The position numbers were made by a program, and so were the translations under genes. This document shows, piece after piece, positions 35,665-47,737 of a DNA stretch of 64,000 bases. Numbering within the stretch: position 1 is the first letter of the stretch; each line of letters starts with the position of its first letter. This stretch comes from Pseudomonas entomophila (GTDB taxonomy: Bacteria; Pseudomonadota; Gammaproteobacteria; Pseudomonadales; Pseudomonadaceae), in assembly GCF_018417595.1 (NCBI RefSeq), contig NZ_CP070982.1:769501-833500 (forward strand), written 5' to 3'. The notes under the pieces were generated by a model, which searched no databases, was not told where the DNA came from, and was given only the letters and a program-made list of their open reading frames with translations.

Positions 35665-37045
35665 GGCGCACCTCGAATATGTCCCCGGTATTGTTCAGCC
35701 AGTTATGGGCGATCAGCTGCAGCAATAAATCGAAGGTGTGCCGCGTGCTTTTTCGGGCAAAGCGAGGGCCGTTACGCGTGAGGTCGCGGAGGCGAAACGG
35801 TGGCCAGTTCTTCTTTATCAACCAGCGCAGCAGGCAATCGGCTTCTGCGCGAAGCTTGTTCAGTGGTTCCTGCTCAGTCAGTCGTTGGTTCTCGGCCAGG
35901 TAGTAGTCCATCAGCGTAGAGGCGCGCTGAATGTGCACCTTTTCCAAGACAGTCGATTCTTCAACCACCGCCATCACACCAGCCATGCGTAGAACATTCG
36001 CGGCGGCTTTGCCTGCGGCAGCTTGGACGTTGACCAGTTCGCCGAACTCCCCTGACTCGCATTCAATGGTGTCGTGAATGGCAATCCAGGCGTCACGGGC
36101 GCGGGGGCTCAACTCCAGGATTGCAGGGTTGAGGCCACCGTCTTTATGGCGTGACCAAGGCTTCTGCATCAGGGCGGCAATACGTTGTTGGTACAGCCGT
36201 ACCTTTGGGTCTCGGGTCAGGTCGACCGCCTTGTACAGCCGCTGTCCAACCAGACGCTCGGGCCAGCTGATCAGACAGCGCCCAAGGATGCCCTGGTCTT
36301 TGGCATCAGCGTCTTGTAGTAAGCGGTTGGCCAGGAGGGGTTGAAGCATCAAATGCATGCTGAGACGGCGATCATACGCACGCAGACTTTCGCCGGCCAT
36401 CGCGCGTGATCGGTCGATCGGGCTACCGTCCCACAGTGTCGACAGGTGAGTGATCGCCTTGATCATATTGTCCTTGCTCATGGTGCTGCCGCCCAAAAAC
36501 TGCCCGCCTTCATCACTGAACAGACCCATGCTGGGCAAGCCGTGGCACAGGCTTTTGACCAGGCCCTCAATGGTCGGCTCAGCACTCAGGAGTCTCGGTT
36601 GGACGGGTTCAGGTTGGGCGTCCAGCGCTAGCTGTGCTGACTTTTTCGAGGTTGGCGATTTCGCGGTGAGGCTCATTCCAGCGCGGTGCGCCTTGAGCTG
36701 TTCGCCATAGGCGATCCACTGCTGTCTCTCCCAGTCGCGTACGGCTTGCAACGCAACATGGTCCACCGCGCTTTTGCGATCACCCGAGCAAGCTACTGTC
36801 AGCAAGTACAGCGACAATGGATAGATTCGGCCGTCGAGGTGAACATTGGCGTGCGCCTGGCTCGCCAACGCTGCCGTGGCCAGAACGGATTGCGCGGCCA
36901 TGGCGCAGGGCACGCCGATCACATCGGCCATGCGCTCTACGGCCGGCCCCAATAGATCGCCTAGCGCCGCGACCGGGTAGGGTAGGGGCGTAATCTGCTG
37001 TTCCAACAAGGGGCGTGGTGGCCCTTGTACTTCGCGCAGTTGCAT
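35648..37045 (-). CDS. DUF3987 (YfjI-like) predicted ATPase
   Basis: 465 residues with a strong GGAGGAAGG ribosome site. It fits DUF3987 proteins of mobile elements: an N-terminal PYPVAALGDLLGPAVERMAD, a P-loop-like SGDRKS (about 91-96), a Walker B-like GLFSDEGGQF (about 174-183), and the conserved LHLMLQP-type region (MHLMLQPLLANRLL). Such proteins are often annotated as primase/helicase-like in islands and prophages, so a DNA replication or maintenance role for the element is plausible. It heads the leftward operon. Confidence 0.75.
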   Translation of the reverse strand: MQLREVQGPPRPLLEQQITPLPYPVAALGDLLGPAVERMADVIGVPCAMAAQSVLATAALASQAHANVHLDGRIYPLSLYLLTVACSGDRKSAVDHVALQAVRDWERQQWIAYGEQLKAHRAGMSLTAKSPTSKKSAQLALDAQPEPVQPRLLSAEPTIEGLVKSLCHGLPSMGLFSDEGGQFLGGSTMSKDNMIKAITHLSTLWDGSPIDRSRAMAGESLRAYDRRLSMHLMLQPLLANRLLQDADAKDQGILGRCLISWPERLVGQRLYKAVDLTRDPKVRLYQQRIAALMQKPWSRHKDGGLNPAILELSPRARDAWIAIHDTIECESGEFGELVNVQAAAGKAAANVLRMAGVMAVVEESTVLEKVHIQRASTLMDYYLAENQRLTEQEPLNKLRAEADCLLRWLIKKNWPPFRLRDLTRNGPRFARKSTRHTFDLLLQLIAHNWLNNTGDIFEVRHVPPQ

Positions 37046-38010
37046 AGCCTTCCTCCATAAATTACCGACCTCTCCCTCACGTCATCCCGCCAAGAATGCT
37101 GAGTGTTATCAGGGATCAAGGCCCCTGCGACCTGTGAGGGTGTCCACTGACGCGGGACTGGCGGCTCCTTACTACCAGGAGCAAGGGCATCTCAGGATCT
37201 GGCCTCCTGAGCACCGATAGCGGTGGGCGGGTGGAGGCTGCATTGGCTGACGAGACCAGTGCCGCGAGATCCTGAGCCAGGTGCAAGCAGCACTGCGATG
37301 ACCGGGGCATGCCTGACTGTCAGTCAGGTGCAGTCCATTCCTTGGTCTGCGGCACCATCATCTACATGGCTGTTGCTGGTGACTTCGGCGTTTGTCACGC
37401 CGATTGTCACGAGGGGAATTGCCGCAAAGCCCTGTGCGATGAGGGCTGCAGCAGTGGTAGGAGCGCCCGTCTCTTTTCTGGAAAAAGAGACGGGCGAACG
37501 GTTGGCGCAAAACGTTGGCCGAGCAGGTTCGTTGCTGCAGGGCTAAAGGGTTAGCGGGCAGCCGCACTAGGCGGATTGTTTAGAGGGCGTCCATCATTCT
37601 GGCGAATGACCGTGCGAGCCTCCGGGCGCGAATCGCACTTTGGGATGAACCACCGGGTTAGCGGCATGACCTTGAAGGCTCTGGTCATCTGGGGTGCTGC
37701 CTAAGGCAGCGTTTTGAATCTTCGTTCTATCGCTCACCGCGGCATGGGTCAATTGGTGAAGGGCACATGGAAATGCGCCAGATTTCTTCTTTGGCGTGCT
37801 TTGGAAGTCGGTGGGTGTCAGTGGCAAAGTGGCCGTTTGTCGCTTTTCTAGTGTTAGCCCGTGAGCATGGGGATGCGAAGCCTCCCTATGCTCATGGGCT
37901 TGGCCGGAAAAGCCAAAAATCGAGGCGAGTTGGCGACTGTCGCCATCCGCTCAGACGGCAAGGATGTAGATGGCACGCGGTCTGTCGCCAGTGTCGCCGT
38001 TGTCGCCGCC
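37046..38010. other. Gene-free island interior with palindromes
   Basis: About 960 bases without a convincing gene on either strand; short frames exist (for example 77 codons at 37594-37827 on the minus strand) but lack ribosome sites or recognisable composition. It contains palindromes at 37312-37328 (CCTGACTGTCAGTCAGG) and 37464-37496. It may hold the origin, excision or promoter functions of the element. Confidence 0.45.
37464..37496. other. Perfect 14-bp inverted repeat (loop CTGGA)
   Basis: CGCCCGTCTCTTTT at 37464-37477 pairs without mismatch with 37483-37496. No T-run follows on either strand, so it is not a classical terminator. It stands in the gene-free part of the island. Confidence 0.7.
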
Positions 38011-39267
38011 CTATCGGATGGGTACTACGTTCCGATCCCTGGCCACATTCATCGCGCTGGCCGAGAGATTTCCCGTCGACGCCTTCAGAATGTACTCGCT
38101 CCACCAAGCCATCATCGGCCGCCGTCGCTCGATGTAGTCGGCTCGGTTGTAGGCACTGCGCACCTCATCTTTGTCGACGTGCGCCAATGCCACTTCGATG
38201 AGCTCCGGGTCCCACCCATGTTCATTCAATATGGTGCTGGCCATCGAGCGCATGCCGTGGCTGACCAGGCGGTCCTGGAAGCCCATGCGTTTCAATGCCA
38301 TGTTGGCGGTCTGGCTATTGGCATGAGTACGAGGGTTTCGGTCTGCCGGGAAGACGTATTCCCGATGACCACTGTGAGACTTCAGTATCTCCAGCAATGA
38401 CATGGCTTGATCGCTCAACGGGATGCTGTGCGGGCGGCGCTTCTTCATCCGTTCCGGCGGGATGGTCCAGACACGCCTTTCAAAGTCGATGTCTGCCCAG
38501 CGAGTAGTCGCCGCCTCGGCGGGGCGAGTCATGGTGTGCAACTGCCATTCGATCAGGCAGCGGGTCGTGCGCTTGATACTGGCGTTCGCTATTTCCTGCA
38601 TGAGCTCAGGAAGCTCCTCGGGCGGTAGCGCCGCCATGTTTTCTTTCTTCGGTTTCTTGAATACCGCCCGAATCCCGCTGAGCGGGTTCGCGAAAATCAT
38701 TCCCGAATTGACCCCGTAGGTCATGATCTCGTTTAGGCGCTGGCTAAGCCGCTTCACCGTTTCCAAGCTGCCTTTGGCTTCGATAGGGCGAAGGATCTTT
38801 ATCACCATCGGTGCGCTCACTTCCGAGATCGGAGTCGACTTCAAGCTCGGGAAAACGTGCAGCGTGAGTGAGCGCCAGATGTCTTCAGCATAGGCCGGCG
38901 TGACCGAGTCCTTTTTCAGCTCGAACCAGGCGCTAGCTACTTTCTCGAACGTATGTTCCGTCTCGGCTAGCTTGGCCTGCGCGAGATCATTGCGCTGAGC
39001 TTTGGGGTCGATCCCCTGCGCAAGAACTTCCCTAGCCTCAACCGCTTTCCGCCGAGCTTGCGCCAGAGAGACCTCGGGGTAGGAGCCGAGCGCCATGTTG
39101 ATTCGATTCTTGGTGACCGGATGCCTGTAGTTGAAATTCCACTGCATCGAGCGGTTGACCCGGACGCGGAGCTGGAGGCCGTCGCCATCTGTGAGGACGT
39201 AGTCCTTGTCTTTGGGCTTGACCGCCTTGAGCTGGCGGTCGGAGAGACGAGCTGTTTGAGCGCACAT
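38011..39267 (-). CDS. P4-type tyrosine recombinase (island integrase)
   Basis: 418 residues. The N-terminal DUF4102-like arm domain (LSDRQLKAVKPKDKDYVLTDG, LGSYPEVSLAQARRKA) is typical of P4-family integrases that target tRNA/tmRNA 3' ends. The catalytic residues are visible: Arg in TMTRPAEAATTRW, His-x-x-Arg in HGMRSMASTILNE, and the region LAHVDKDEVRSAYNRADY with the nucleophilic Tyr. It lies about 190 bases from the ssrA 3' end, where its attachment site should be. The likely function is integration and excision of the 25.4-39.5 kb island. Confidence 0.93.
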   Translation of the reverse strand: MCAQTARLSDRQLKAVKPKDKDYVLTDGDGLQLRVRVNRSMQWNFNYRHPVTKNRINMALGSYPEVSLAQARRKAVEAREVLAQGIDPKAQRNDLAQAKLAETEHTFEKVASAWFELKKDSVTPAYAEDIWRSLTLHVFPSLKSTPISEVSAPMVIKILRPIEAKGSLETVKRLSQRLNEIMTYGVNSGMIFANPLSGIRAVFKKPKKENMAALPPEELPELMQEIANASIKRTTRCLIEWQLHTMTRPAEAATTRWADIDFERRVWTIPPERMKKRRPHSIPLSDQAMSLLEILKSHSGHREYVFPADRNPRTHANSQTANMALKRMGFQDRLVSHGMRSMASTILNEHGWDPELIEVALAHVDKDEVRSAYNRADYIERRRPMMAWWSEYILKASTGNLSASAMNVARDRNVVPIR

Positions 39268-39411
39268 GGGAGAGGCTCCATGACACCTTTTGGTATTCCC
39301 AAGATTAGCCCCAGGTAGGCTGGAATACCACGGGGAATACCGGGATGGCTGGAACTCAAAAAACCGTTGCGGCCTTCAAAAGAGCAGTAAACCCTTGATT
39401 TCACTGACTTA

Positions 39412-39478
39412 CAGGCACAAAAAAAGACGTCCATGGACGTCTTTGTTTGATCATTTGGTGGAGCCGGGGGGATTTGAA
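39412..39478. repeat. Candidate right attachment site overlapping ssrA 3' end
   Basis: Counterpart of 25441-25506; includes the last 23 bases of ssrA and the terminator hairpin. The shared words are ATTTGGTGG, GCCGGGG and ATTTGAA. Confidence 0.65.
39418..39446 (-). terminator. ssrA terminator
   Basis: A perfect 22-base palindrome (39423-39444, arms AAAGACGTCCA / TGGACGTCTTT) with an A-run on its left side, read as a T-run after the hairpin on the minus strand. It lies directly after the tmRNA 3' end. Confidence 0.85.
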
Positions 39479-39847
39479 CCCCCGTCCGCCAGTACTCCGC
39501 TGTCGGTACTACATGCTTAGCCGTGTCTACTGATTTAATCCGCAGCCGCCCGACGGGCAGGGTGCTTTGGATGAGTTGGGTAAGTTTTAGTCGCTTCGCC
39601 CCCAACGTGCTGCACGACGATCCTGTTCTGTATGACAATCATTTCGGGTTTACAGGCATCCCCTGATGATTGCTGGAGCCGAAGCTACCAGGAGAGCGGG
39701 CTCAGCTGCTTACGCAGCGAGAGCGTAGCCCTCGTAGTTTTCGTCATTGGCAACTATAGAAAGTTGCAACAGTGGATTTACGAGTTCTGTTACCAACTCG
39801 GCATGCACCTAGAGTTTCGCTACCGGCGTCGAATCCTAATCGGCCCC
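39456..39847 (-). ncRNA. ssrA: tmRNA
   Basis: About 392 nt. The minus strand begins GGGGCCGATTAGGATTCGAC and ends in a T-arm and acceptor (GGTTCAAATCCCC ... CTCCACCA, with CCA encoded), which pair to form the alanyl-tRNA-like domain. The tag frame at 39710-39751 encodes ANDENYEGYALAA and a stop. It rescues stalled ribosomes together with SmpB, whose gene lies 9 kb away (48606-49088). The 3' end is reconstituted by the island junction. Confidence 0.97.
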
Positions 39848-39932
39848 ACACTCAGCTCTAGCTGACCGTACCTTTCGGCACGTGAGGCAGAGTATACGCC
39901 TTTGCGCGGGCTGCGTCGACAGGCGGGCCGTT

Positions 39933-40211
39933 TCAGGTGCCGCTGCCGCCTTTCTCGGTTTTCTCCAGGCGCTCGAGCACCTTGCTGGTGATGGCGATGC
40001 ATTCCTTGGTGTCGCCGGAGGCTTGGGCGGCCTTGGCTTTGTCCACGTGCTCGGTGAGGGCCTTGTCCAGGCCTTCGGAGGTGGCGCCGGCAGTGGCCAT
40101 GGCGTCGTCGATTTTCTGCAGGTTCATGGAACACAGGTCGTCGGCGGCGAAGACGGGCGAGGCCAGCAGGGTCGCGGCCGCGAACAGGGCGGATAGCGCA
40201 GTGCCTTTCAT
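39933..40211 (-). CDS. Small periplasmic protein of unknown function
   Basis: 92 residues from ATG 40211, chosen for GGAGA 8 bases upstream and a clean signal peptide (MKGTALSALFAAATLLASPVFA-ADD). The mature part is about 70 residues with two cysteines (LCSMNL, KECIAI), predicted all-helical, Lys/Ala-rich. No enzymatic motif. Similar small helical exported proteins are common in Pseudomonas without known function. Confidence 0.8.
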   Translation of the reverse strand: MKGTALSALFAAATLLASPVFAADDLCSMNLQKIDDAMATAGATSEGLDKALTEHVDKAKAAQASGDTKECIAITSKVLERLEKTEKGGSGT

Positions 40212-40304
40212 GGGTGTCTCCTCGTTAGGCCTCTGGAGGGTGGGCCTGAAGGGTGGACTGTGCGGTGTTGGTAGGGGTTCCATCGGAATTGTGAAGCATG
40301 CTGG

Positions 40305-40500
40305 CCTGTGGGAGCGGCCTTGCCGAGGCGTCGGACCGGTCGGAAAGGGGCGCGCAGCGGCCCCGGGGTTTCAGTGTGAGCAAAGATCGCCGGGGCCGCT
40401 TTGCGGCCCATTCGCGACACAAGGCCGCTCCCACATGGGCCGCGCTATACCTGAGCCTCACTGCAAACCTGTAGGAGCCAGCCTTGCTGGCGATGCCCGG
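40305..40500. repeat. REP cluster, GTGGGAGCGGCC type
   Basis: TGTGGGAGCGGCCTTG at about 40306 and its inverse (CAAGGCCGCTCCCACA) near 40419-40434 face each other around CGGGGCCGCTTTGCGGCCC. A further single palindrome of the GTAGGAGCCAGCC type follows (about 40470-40497). The same pair type recurs at 63271-63400. Confidence 0.85.
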
Positions 40501-40591
40501 CAAGGCCGGGCCAGGGGCACTCTGTGATCTATGCCAGCATGGCCAGCTTCCACAAAGAAGACAGTTGTTCCCACAGGGGAGAGGTGGTGGC

Positions 40592-40828
40592 TTAGTGGGT
40601 GGATTTTTCCAGAGCTAGCTCCATGTCGTCGATCAGGGCCTTGGCCATGGCACTGAGGATGCGCGCTGAACTGCCGGCGAGCAGGTCGCCTTCCATCTCG
40701 GCTTCACAGGTCAGGTGGCGGATGCAGCCGAGCAGTACCGACAGTTCGCTGAAGGCGTCTGCGAACGGGATGTCGGGCTGCACGCTGAACATGTCCATGC
40801 AGCGGGTCTTTCCGGGGGTAACGGTCAT
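40592..40828 (-). CDS. DUF3077-family protein
   Basis: 78 residues from ATG 40828. The central ADAFSELSVLLGCIRHLTCE resembles the DUF3077 pattern (DALEQASxLLxCA...). Small, soluble, helical, abundant in Pseudomonas genomes; no known function. It starts inside the stop of the upstream DUF6124-like gene (ATGA 40825-40828), so the two are coupled. Confidence 0.75.
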   Translation of the reverse strand: MTVTPGKTRCMDMFSVQPDIPFADAFSELSVLLGCIRHLTCEAEMEGDLLAGSSARILSAMAKALIDDMELALEKSTH

Positions 40829-41064
40829 GGCTGCGCTCCTGGCTTGTGTTCGAGCAGCGCGCAGGCGAGCTGGCCGAGGTAGTCGCTGGCAGTGAACAGG
40901 CGGTCGCGGTAGGCGCCGGGTTCGGTCTTGAAGTAGACATCGAGTACATCGGAAATGGCGGTGGCGACCTCGACGGCAGCGGCCATGGCGTCTTCGCGGG
41001 TGAGGGTGGGGGAGATGGTGAGGTAAGAGGAAATGTGGGGTGGGTCTGGGACAACCTTCTTCAT
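40825..41064 (-). CDS. DUF6124-family protein
   Basis: 79 residues from ATG 41064 with GGAG upstream. The opening (MKKVVPDPPHIS) and the helical part (AMAAAVEVATAISDVLDVYF) match the DUF6124 pattern of short Pseudomonas proteins usually paired with DUF3077. Function unknown; the pairing suggests a two-component small-protein unit. Confidence 0.7.
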   Translation of the reverse strand: MKKVVPDPPHISSYLTISPTLTREDAMAAAVEVATAISDVLDVYFKTEPGAYRDRLFTASDYLGQLACALLEHKPGAQP

Positions 41065-41400
41065 GGTGAACACTCCGGCGCATTTAAGGAATGCTGCCAG
41101 CCGTGCCTTTCTCACGGGACGAAGGGTGGCAGCCTTGCACGGGGTGAGAAACCGAGGCGCAGGAGGAACTCGGCCAGACCGAAGTCTGCCCATGCACGGC
41201 TGCCATAACAGGATTGCCGAACTCCTAACACCTCGGGTTCTCACGCCCGGTCACCAAATGTGGCGACGCAGTGACGTTATCCCTGGGGTATTTCCCCGGC
41301 AACGCGGCGGCTTCCGACAGGTGCGTAGGATAGGTCCCAAGCTGGTTTGGTTTGAAGCATTTGGTTGCAGGTTCGGAAATGTCGTACGGCGTGAGGGGGC

Positions 41401-41458
<58 letters not shown>

Positions 41459-41557
41459 CGGCCGGGCCGGCCCCTACGAGGGGCAGTGCACAAGGCTTTG
41501 GTGGCGGGTTTAGACGTGAAGCCGGCACCGCGGGGGATGGCACCGGCTTTGCCGGTG

Positions 41558-41581
41558 TTCGCGGATAAATCCGCTCCTACA
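41558..41581. repeat. Single REP-like palindrome
   Basis: TTCGCGGATAAATCCGCTCC followed by TACA: one unit of the type seen as pairs at 1482 and 48519. Confidence 0.7.
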
Positions 41582-41638
41582 GGGACCGTGCTGGCCTTGG
41601 CATCGGCGCTGTATCTGTAGGCGCCGGCCCGGGCGGTT

Positions 41639-44449
<2,811 letters not shown>

Positions 44450-44520
44450 GCAGTCTCCTCGCGGGGCCGCGGCGTCTTGTGCGCGGCGTGCCCCGGGCAA
44501 TCAGGCGTTGGCGGGCGCGT

Positions 44521-45666
44521 TCAGGCGCCCAGTTCGCGGACCAGCGAGTCGCGGGTGATCTCGCTGATGGACTTGGCGCCGGTCAGCACCATGGCCACGC
44601 GCATTTCTTTCTCGAACAGCTCCAGCAGGTTCTTCACCCCGGCCTCGCCGTGGGTGGCCAGGGCATAGAGGAAGGCGCGGCCGATCAGCACGGTGTCGGC
44701 GCCCAGGGCGATCATGCGCACCACGTCGAGGCCGCTGCGGATGCCGGAGTCGGCGAGGATCTTGATGTCGCCCTTCACCGCGTCGGCGATCGCCGGCAGG
44801 GCGCGGGCGCTGGACAGCACGCCGTCGAGCTGGCGGCCGCCGTGGTTGGAGACGACGATGCCGTCGGCGCCGAACTTGACCGCGTCGCGGGCGTCGTCGG
44901 CGTCGAGGATGCCCTTGATGATCATCGGGCCGTCCCAGAATTCGCGGATCCACTCCAGGTCTTTCCAGGAGATGGACGGGTCGAAGTTGTTGCCCAGCCA
45001 GCCGATGTAGTCGGCCAGGCCCGTGGGGTTGCCACGGTACTTGGAGATATTGCCCAGGTCATGCGGGCGGCCGAGCAGGCCGACATCCAGTGCCCACTGC
45101 GGGTGGGTCATGGCCTGCCACACGCGGCGCAGCGGCGCGTTCGGGCCGCTCATGCCGGAGTGGGCGTCGCGGTAGCGGGCGCCGGGCACGGGCATGTCGA
45201 CGGTGAACACCAGGGTCTTCACGCCGGCTGCTTTCGCGCGCTCCAGGGCGTTGCGCATGAAGCCGCGGTCCTTCAATACATACAGTTGGAACCACATCGG
45301 CCGGTCGATGGCCGGGGCCACTTCCTCGATCGGGCACACCGACACCGTGGACATGGTGAACGGGATGCCATGGGCCGCCGCCGCGCGCGCCGCCTGCACT
45401 TCGCCGCGGCGGGCGTACATGCCGGTGAGGCCGACCGGGGCCAGGGCCACGGGCATGCTCAGGGTTTCGTCGAACAGCCGGGTCTCGAGGCTCAGGTCCG
45501 ACATGTTCTTCAGCACGCGCTGACGCAGGGCGATGCTGGCCAGGTCGGAAACGTTGTGGCGCAGGGTGTGCTCGGCGTAGGCGCCGCCGTCGGCGTAGTG
45601 GAACAGGAAGGGGGGCAGCTTGCGTTGGGCCGCGGCGCGATAGTCGGTGGAGGCGGAAATGATCAT
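44521..45666 (-). CDS. lldD: L-lactate dehydrogenase, FMN-dependent
   Basis: 381 residues, the usual size. FMN-dependent alpha-hydroxy-acid dehydrogenase: N-terminal [16 protein letters not shown], then substrate and FMN-contacting residues, and the active-site His in [12 protein letters not shown] (about residue 275). The C-terminal [21 protein letters not shown] is the flavin phosphate region. It converts L-lactate to pyruvate at the inner membrane, feeding electrons to the quinone pool. It lies between the permease and the D-lactate dehydrogenase; expression should follow the LldR operator upstream of lldP. Confidence 0.96.
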   Translation of the reverse strand: MIISASTDYRAAAQRKLPPFLFHYADGGAYAEHTLRHNVSDLASIALRQRVLKNMSDLSLETRLFDETLSMPVALAPVGLTGMYARRGEVQAARAAAAHGIPFTMSTVSVCPIEEVAPAIDRPMWFQLYVLKDRGFMRNALERAKAAGVKTLVFTVDMPVPGARYRDAHSGMSGPNAPLRRVWQAMTHPQWALDVGLLGRPHDLGNISKYRGNPTGLADYIGWLGNNFDPSISWKDLEWIREFWDGPMIIKGILDADDARDAVKFGADGIVVSNHGGRQLDGVLSSARALPAIADAVKGDIKILADSGIRSGLDVVRMIALGADTVLIGRAFLYALATHGEAGVKNLLELFEKEMRVAMVLTGAKSISEITRDSLVRELGA

Positions 45667-45729
45667 GGATTCTCGCAGCGTGGGTTGAAGGTGATGCCGG
45701 GCGCTCGCTGGCGCCCGGGCCCTTTCACT

Positions 45730-47400
45730 TTAGTGATGAACCAGCATGCCGGTCAGCCAGTAGGCCTGGATCAGGGTGATCAGGCCGACGATGGTGGCGA
45801 AGAACAGGCTGTGCTTGACGGTGAAGCGGAACAGGTCGGACTCCTTGCCCACCAGGCCGGTGGCGGCGCAGGCCACGGCGATCGACTGTGGCGAGATCAT
45901 CTTGCCGGTCACGCCGCCGCTGGTGTTGGCCGCCACCAGCAGGGTGTCGTTGACCCCGATCTGGTGCGCGGTGGTGGCCTGCAGCGAGCTGAACAGGGCG
46001 TTGGACGAGGTGTCGGAACCGGTCAGGAACACGCCCAGCCAACCGAGGAACGGCGAGAAGAACGGGAACGCGGCGCCCGTGCCGGCCAGTACCAGGGCCA
46101 TGGTCGAGGACATGCCCGAGTAGTTGGTGACGAAGGCGAAGGCCAGCACCATGCCGATCGACAGGATCGGCCAGCGCAGTTCCCAGAAGGTCTCTTTGAA
46201 AGTGGTCAGACCAGTTTTTAGGTTGATCTTCAGCACCCACATCGAGATCAGTGCGGAGAGGAAGATCGCGGTGCCGGTGGCGGAGATCGGGTCGAGCTTG
46301 AACACTGCCGGCATGGCGGTTGGTGCGGTGACGATCGGCGCGGTCTTGATCACCAGTTGGTCGAGATGCGGGATGGCGAAGTTGAACACGAAGTTGTACA
46401 TCGCGCCGCCCGGGGCGAAGGCTGCCTTGAACGGCTTCAGGGTCCAGATCGTGACCAGCACGGTCAGGATCAGGAACGGCGACCAGGCCTTGAAGATCTC
46501 GCCCAGGCTGTACGGCGAAGGCTGGCTGCCACCGCTGCTGACCACGGCGGCGCCGACGCTGCCCTTGGCTTCGGCGAACGAGCGCTTGGGCTGCCAGACT
46601 TTCAGGAACAGGGTCAGGGCGATCAGGCTGGCCAGGGCCGAGGTGATGTCCGGCAGCTCCGGGCCGATGAAGTTGGAGGTGAAGTACTGGGTGACGGCGA
46701 AGCTTGCGCCGGCGACCAGGGCGGCGGGCCAGGTCTCTTTCACGCCGCGCAGGCCGTCCATCATGAACACCAGCCAGAACGGCACGAACAGCGACAGCAG
46801 CGGCAGCTGGCGGCCGGTCATGGCGCCGATGTGGAAGGCGTCGATGCCGGTCACTTGCCCGGCGACGATGATCGGGATGCCCAGGGCGCCGAAGGCCACC
46901 GGCGCGGTGTTGGCGATCAGGCACAGGCCGGCGGCGTACAGCGGGTTGAAGCCCAGGCCCACCAGCAGCGCGGCGGTGATGGCCACCGGCGCGCCGAAGC
47001 CGGCCGCACCCTCGAGGAAGGCACCGAAGCAGAAGCCGATCAGCAGCACTTGCAGGCGCTGGTCGTCGGTGATCGACAGCACCGAGCTGCGGATCACTTC
47101 GAACTGGCCGCTCTTGACCGTGAGTTTGTAGAGGAACACCGCGGCGACGATGATCCAGGCAATCGGCCACAGGCCGTAGAGGAAGCCATAACCTGCGGCG
47201 GCCAGGGCCATGTCGACCGGCATCTGGAAGGCGAAGATCGCCACCAGGATCGACAGCGCGAGGGTGATGCTGCCGGCGACGTGGCCTTTGAGGCGGAACA
47301 CGGCGAGGGCGAGGAAGAAGAACACGATGGGGATGACCGCCGCCAGCGCGGACAGGCCAAGGCTACCAAGCGGGGTATAGAGTTGTTGCCAGGTTTGCAT
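45730..47400 (-). CDS. lldP: L-lactate permease
   Basis: 556 residues with many hydrophobic segments (about 12-14). LctP family features include [18 protein letters not shown] at the start, [21 protein letters not shown] and [14 protein letters not shown]. It imports lactate by proton symport. It is the first gene of the leftward lactate operon and lies 47 bases from the LldR operator. Its start is well set by the family's N-terminus. Confidence 0.95.
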   Translation of the reverse strand: MQTWQQLYTPLGSLGLSALAAVIPIVFFFLALAVFRLKGHVAGSITLALSILVAIFAFQMPVDMALAAAGYGFLYGLWPIAWIIVAAVFLYKLTVKSGQFEVIRSSVLSITDDQRLQVLLIGFCFGAFLEGAAGFGAPVAITAALLVGLGFNPLYAAGLCLIANTAPVAFGALGIPIIVAGQVTGIDAFHIGAMTGRQLPLLSLFVPFWLVFMMDGLRGVKETWPAALVAGASFAVTQYFTSNFIGPELPDITSALASLIALTLFLKVWQPKRSFAEAKGSVGAAVVSSGGSQPSPYSLGEIFKAWSPFLILTVLVTIWTLKPFKAAFAPGGAMYNFVFNFAIPHLDQLVIKTAPIVTAPTAMPAVFKLDPISATGTAIFLSALISMWVLKINLKTGLTTFKETFWELRWPILSIGMVLAFAFVTNYSGMSSTMALVLAGTGAAFPFFSPFLGWLGVFLTGSDTSSNALFSSLQATTAHQIGVNDTLLVAANTSGGVTGKMISPQSIAVACAATGLVGKESDLFRFTVKHSLFFATIVGLITLIQAYWLTGMLVHH

Positions 47401-47446
47401 ATGGGGTGGCCCCTAATTGTTGTTGGTCAAGGCACTGGCATTGGAT

Positions 47447-47463
47447 AATTGGTAAGACCAATT
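47447..47463. promoter_or_regulatory. LldR operator upstream of lldP
   Basis: AATTGGTAAGACCAATT is a perfect 7-bp inverted repeat around AAG, matching the TGGT-N3-ACCA core of the FadR-like GntR regulator LldR. It lies in the intergenic region between lldP and lldR, 47 bases upstream of lldP. Confidence 0.85.
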
Positions 47464-47607
47464 TACAATGGCTGGGCGCTAGGTTAAGAGCCCGGTCATG
47501 GCTGTGTCAATTTGTCCTACACAAAACTTTGGTCGAGCGCCGATGAGCGGCCGTTTGGATGAGTGAGGTCGCGGTGGTGACGCATTCGGGTTTTTCTGCG
47601 GCTGTTT

Positions 47608-47650
47608 TGGGAGCGGCCTTGTGCTGCGAACGGGCCGCCAGGCGGCCCCA
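47608..47650. repeat. REP-like palindrome before lldR
   Basis: TGGGAGCGGCCTTGTGCTGC followed by GGGCCGCCAGGCGGCCC, of the GTGGGAGCGGCC type; it lies within the lldR upstream region. Confidence 0.6.
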
Positions 47651-47737
47651 GCGTGGCGGAACATCTGTCGCCCCGCTGCGGATAAGCGCAGAATAAGCGC
47701 CCCCGAAATCGGTGCCGGGGCATGTGGAGAGCAAGCA

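Larger units (their letters stand above)
25441..39478. mobile_element. Genomic island inserted at the ssrA 3' end
   Basis: The element is bounded on the right by ssrA with an adjacent P4-type integrase, and on the left by a diverged copy of the ssrA 3' end plus terminator (25441-25506 against 39412-39478). Its genes are visibly more AT-rich than the flanks. Cargo: a type I restriction-modification operon with a metallopeptidase, and an opposing module with DUF3987 and integrase-like genes. Insertion at tmRNA genes by tyrosine recombinases is well established. Exact att boundaries cannot be fixed because the two copies are not identical. Confidence 0.8.

Noticed and set aside
37594..37827. 77-codon minus-strand frame in the gene-free island part
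   Set aside because: No clear ribosome site and no recognisable domain; kept as part of the gene-free region.
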